Of a DNA stretch of 64,000 bases, positions 63,500-64,000 are shown in pieces; the stretch's first letter is position 1; every line of letters starts with the position of its first letter. Where the stretch lies: contig CP051238.1 of the NCBI GenBank assembly GCA_017794925.1, positions 2,620,179-2,684,178 on the forward strand, written 5' to 3'. Made by a program: the position numbers and the translations under genes. The stretch is from Aestuariibacter sp. (GTDB taxonomy: Bacteria; Pseudomonadota; Gammaproteobacteria; Enterobacterales; Alteromonadaceae). The notes under the pieces were generated by a model. The model was not told the origin of the DNA. It did no database searches and was given only the letters and a program-made list of their open reading frames with translations.

Positions 63500-64000
63500 T
63501 TATGCAAACAATGCTCTGGCCTCTGCCACAATATTGTTTACCAGTGTATGTTGGGCGCGGCTTTTGGCGGTAATGGCGTAGAAGCGTTCGGTAATGTCCG
63601 TCGTTTCACCAATACACTCAACTTTGTAATGATCGGCGACATGGCTGGCTATGGCTGTCGGTGCGCAAAATACCCCAAACCCCTCACTGCCAAATAATTT
63701 CAATAACGCACTGTCATCAAATTCTGCGACGATTTTAGGAAAGACCTGATTAGCTTCAAGCCAACTGGTTAAGCCAAGGGTAATACCTGACTTCACACCG
63801 GGTAACAACAGGTTTTTTCCGTTTAACACGTCAGGAAACGTTTCATGCTTGTTATGTTCGACCTGTTTGATAAAAAAACTGAGATGCGATTCACCCAAAA
63901 AATAGCTATTCGCATTAATTTGTGTACCCGGTGCTATACCGCGATCGGCGATGATAAGATCGATCAGGTTTATCGCTAAGTCACTGATTAACGAATCAAA
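63500..64000 (-). CDS. nhaR: LysR-family regulator, NhaR-like (N-terminus beyond the window)
   Basis: 166 residues of the C-terminal part are inside the window and the frame stays open to base 64000. The segment matches the effector-binding domain of NhaR: LIDLIIADRGIAPG, SYFLGESHLSFF, IVAEFDDSALLKLFGSEGFGVFCAPTAI and VKECIGETTDITERFYAIT-like (VECIGETTDITERFYAI). The DNA-binding helix-turn-helix lies outside the window. NhaR activates nhaA in response to sodium in E. coli; whether nhaA is adjacent cannot be seen. Confidence 0.82.
   Translation of the reverse strand, partial: FDSLISDLAINLIDLIIADRGIAPGTQINANSYFLGESHLSFFIKQVEHNKHETFPDVLNGKNLLLPGVKSGITLGLTSWLEANQVFPKIVAEFDDSALLKLFGSEGFGVFCAPTAIASHVADHYKVECIGETTDITERFYAITAKSRAQHTLVNNIVAEARALFA

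Overview
The window is a stretch of ordinary, densely coded gammaproteobacterial chromosome. Gene content and order (rpsP-rimM-trmD-rplS; aspS-nudB-ruvC-ruvA-ruvB; ybgC-tolQRAB-pal-cpoB followed by a tRNA-Lys array and nadA; glrK-qseG-glrR; aroF-tyrA beside pheA) point to a marine-type member of the Alteromonadales, probably Alteromonadaceae. That placement is inferred from gene order and protein resemblance, not from a phylogeny. I see no insertion sequence, prophage, CRISPR array or rRNA gene.

Layout. 1-6000: an RND efflux pump (its C-terminus runs off the left edge), its adaptor and an MsbA-like ABC exporter, all on the minus strand. 6200-8320: the rpsP-rimM-trmD-rplS operon with a clear promoter and terminator. 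8330-9960: a small secreted protein, a hexapeptide acetyltransferase and an M74-type murein endopeptidase. 9976-16430 (minus): a class C beta-lactamase-like serine hydrolase, then a five-gene operon for a MacB-type ABC system with three paralogous adaptors. 16870-22930: aromatic amino acid genes (DAHP synthase and tyrA; on the other strand pheA behind a complete Phe attenuator with leader peptide pheL) around a chemoreceptor. 23000-30740: signalling genes: a two-receiver regulator, YciH, a STAS/phosphatase-kinase partner switch, a TerB-like protein, a CHASE8-like GGDEF-EAL protein, and a porin with a periplasmic binding-protein-like partner. 30980-36220: an EF-hand protein, the glrK-qseG-glrR envelope-stress system and a helical-repeat membrane protein. 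36240-42890: a DUF72 protein, aspS, nudB, ruvCAB and a CurA-like reductase. 42930-43110: a candidate minus-strand small RNA under a Fur-box-like site. 43430-48580: the ybgC-tol-pal operon. 48790-50960: three identical tRNA-Lys genes, nadA and tRNA-Ser. 51420-62630: a Tat-exported TldD homologue, a TldE homologue, a DUF4159 protein, MoxR, DUF58, a BatA-like protein, a DUF4175-like protein and a large membrane protein. 62630-64000: a YehS/DUF1456 protein and the C-terminal part of an NhaR-like regulator.

Most genes are housekeeping. The parts that look least described are: (i) the 51.4-62.6 kb locus, where a TldD-type metalloprotease carries a twin-arginine signal while its TldE-like partner has none, next to a MoxR/DUF58/DUF4159/DUF4175 membrane module; (ii) the tandem triplication of an ABC-exporter adaptor; (iii) the minus-strand small RNA candidate; and (iv) the partner-switch and cyclic-di-GMP cassette. 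No database search was available, so family names rest on motifs and remembered family features.
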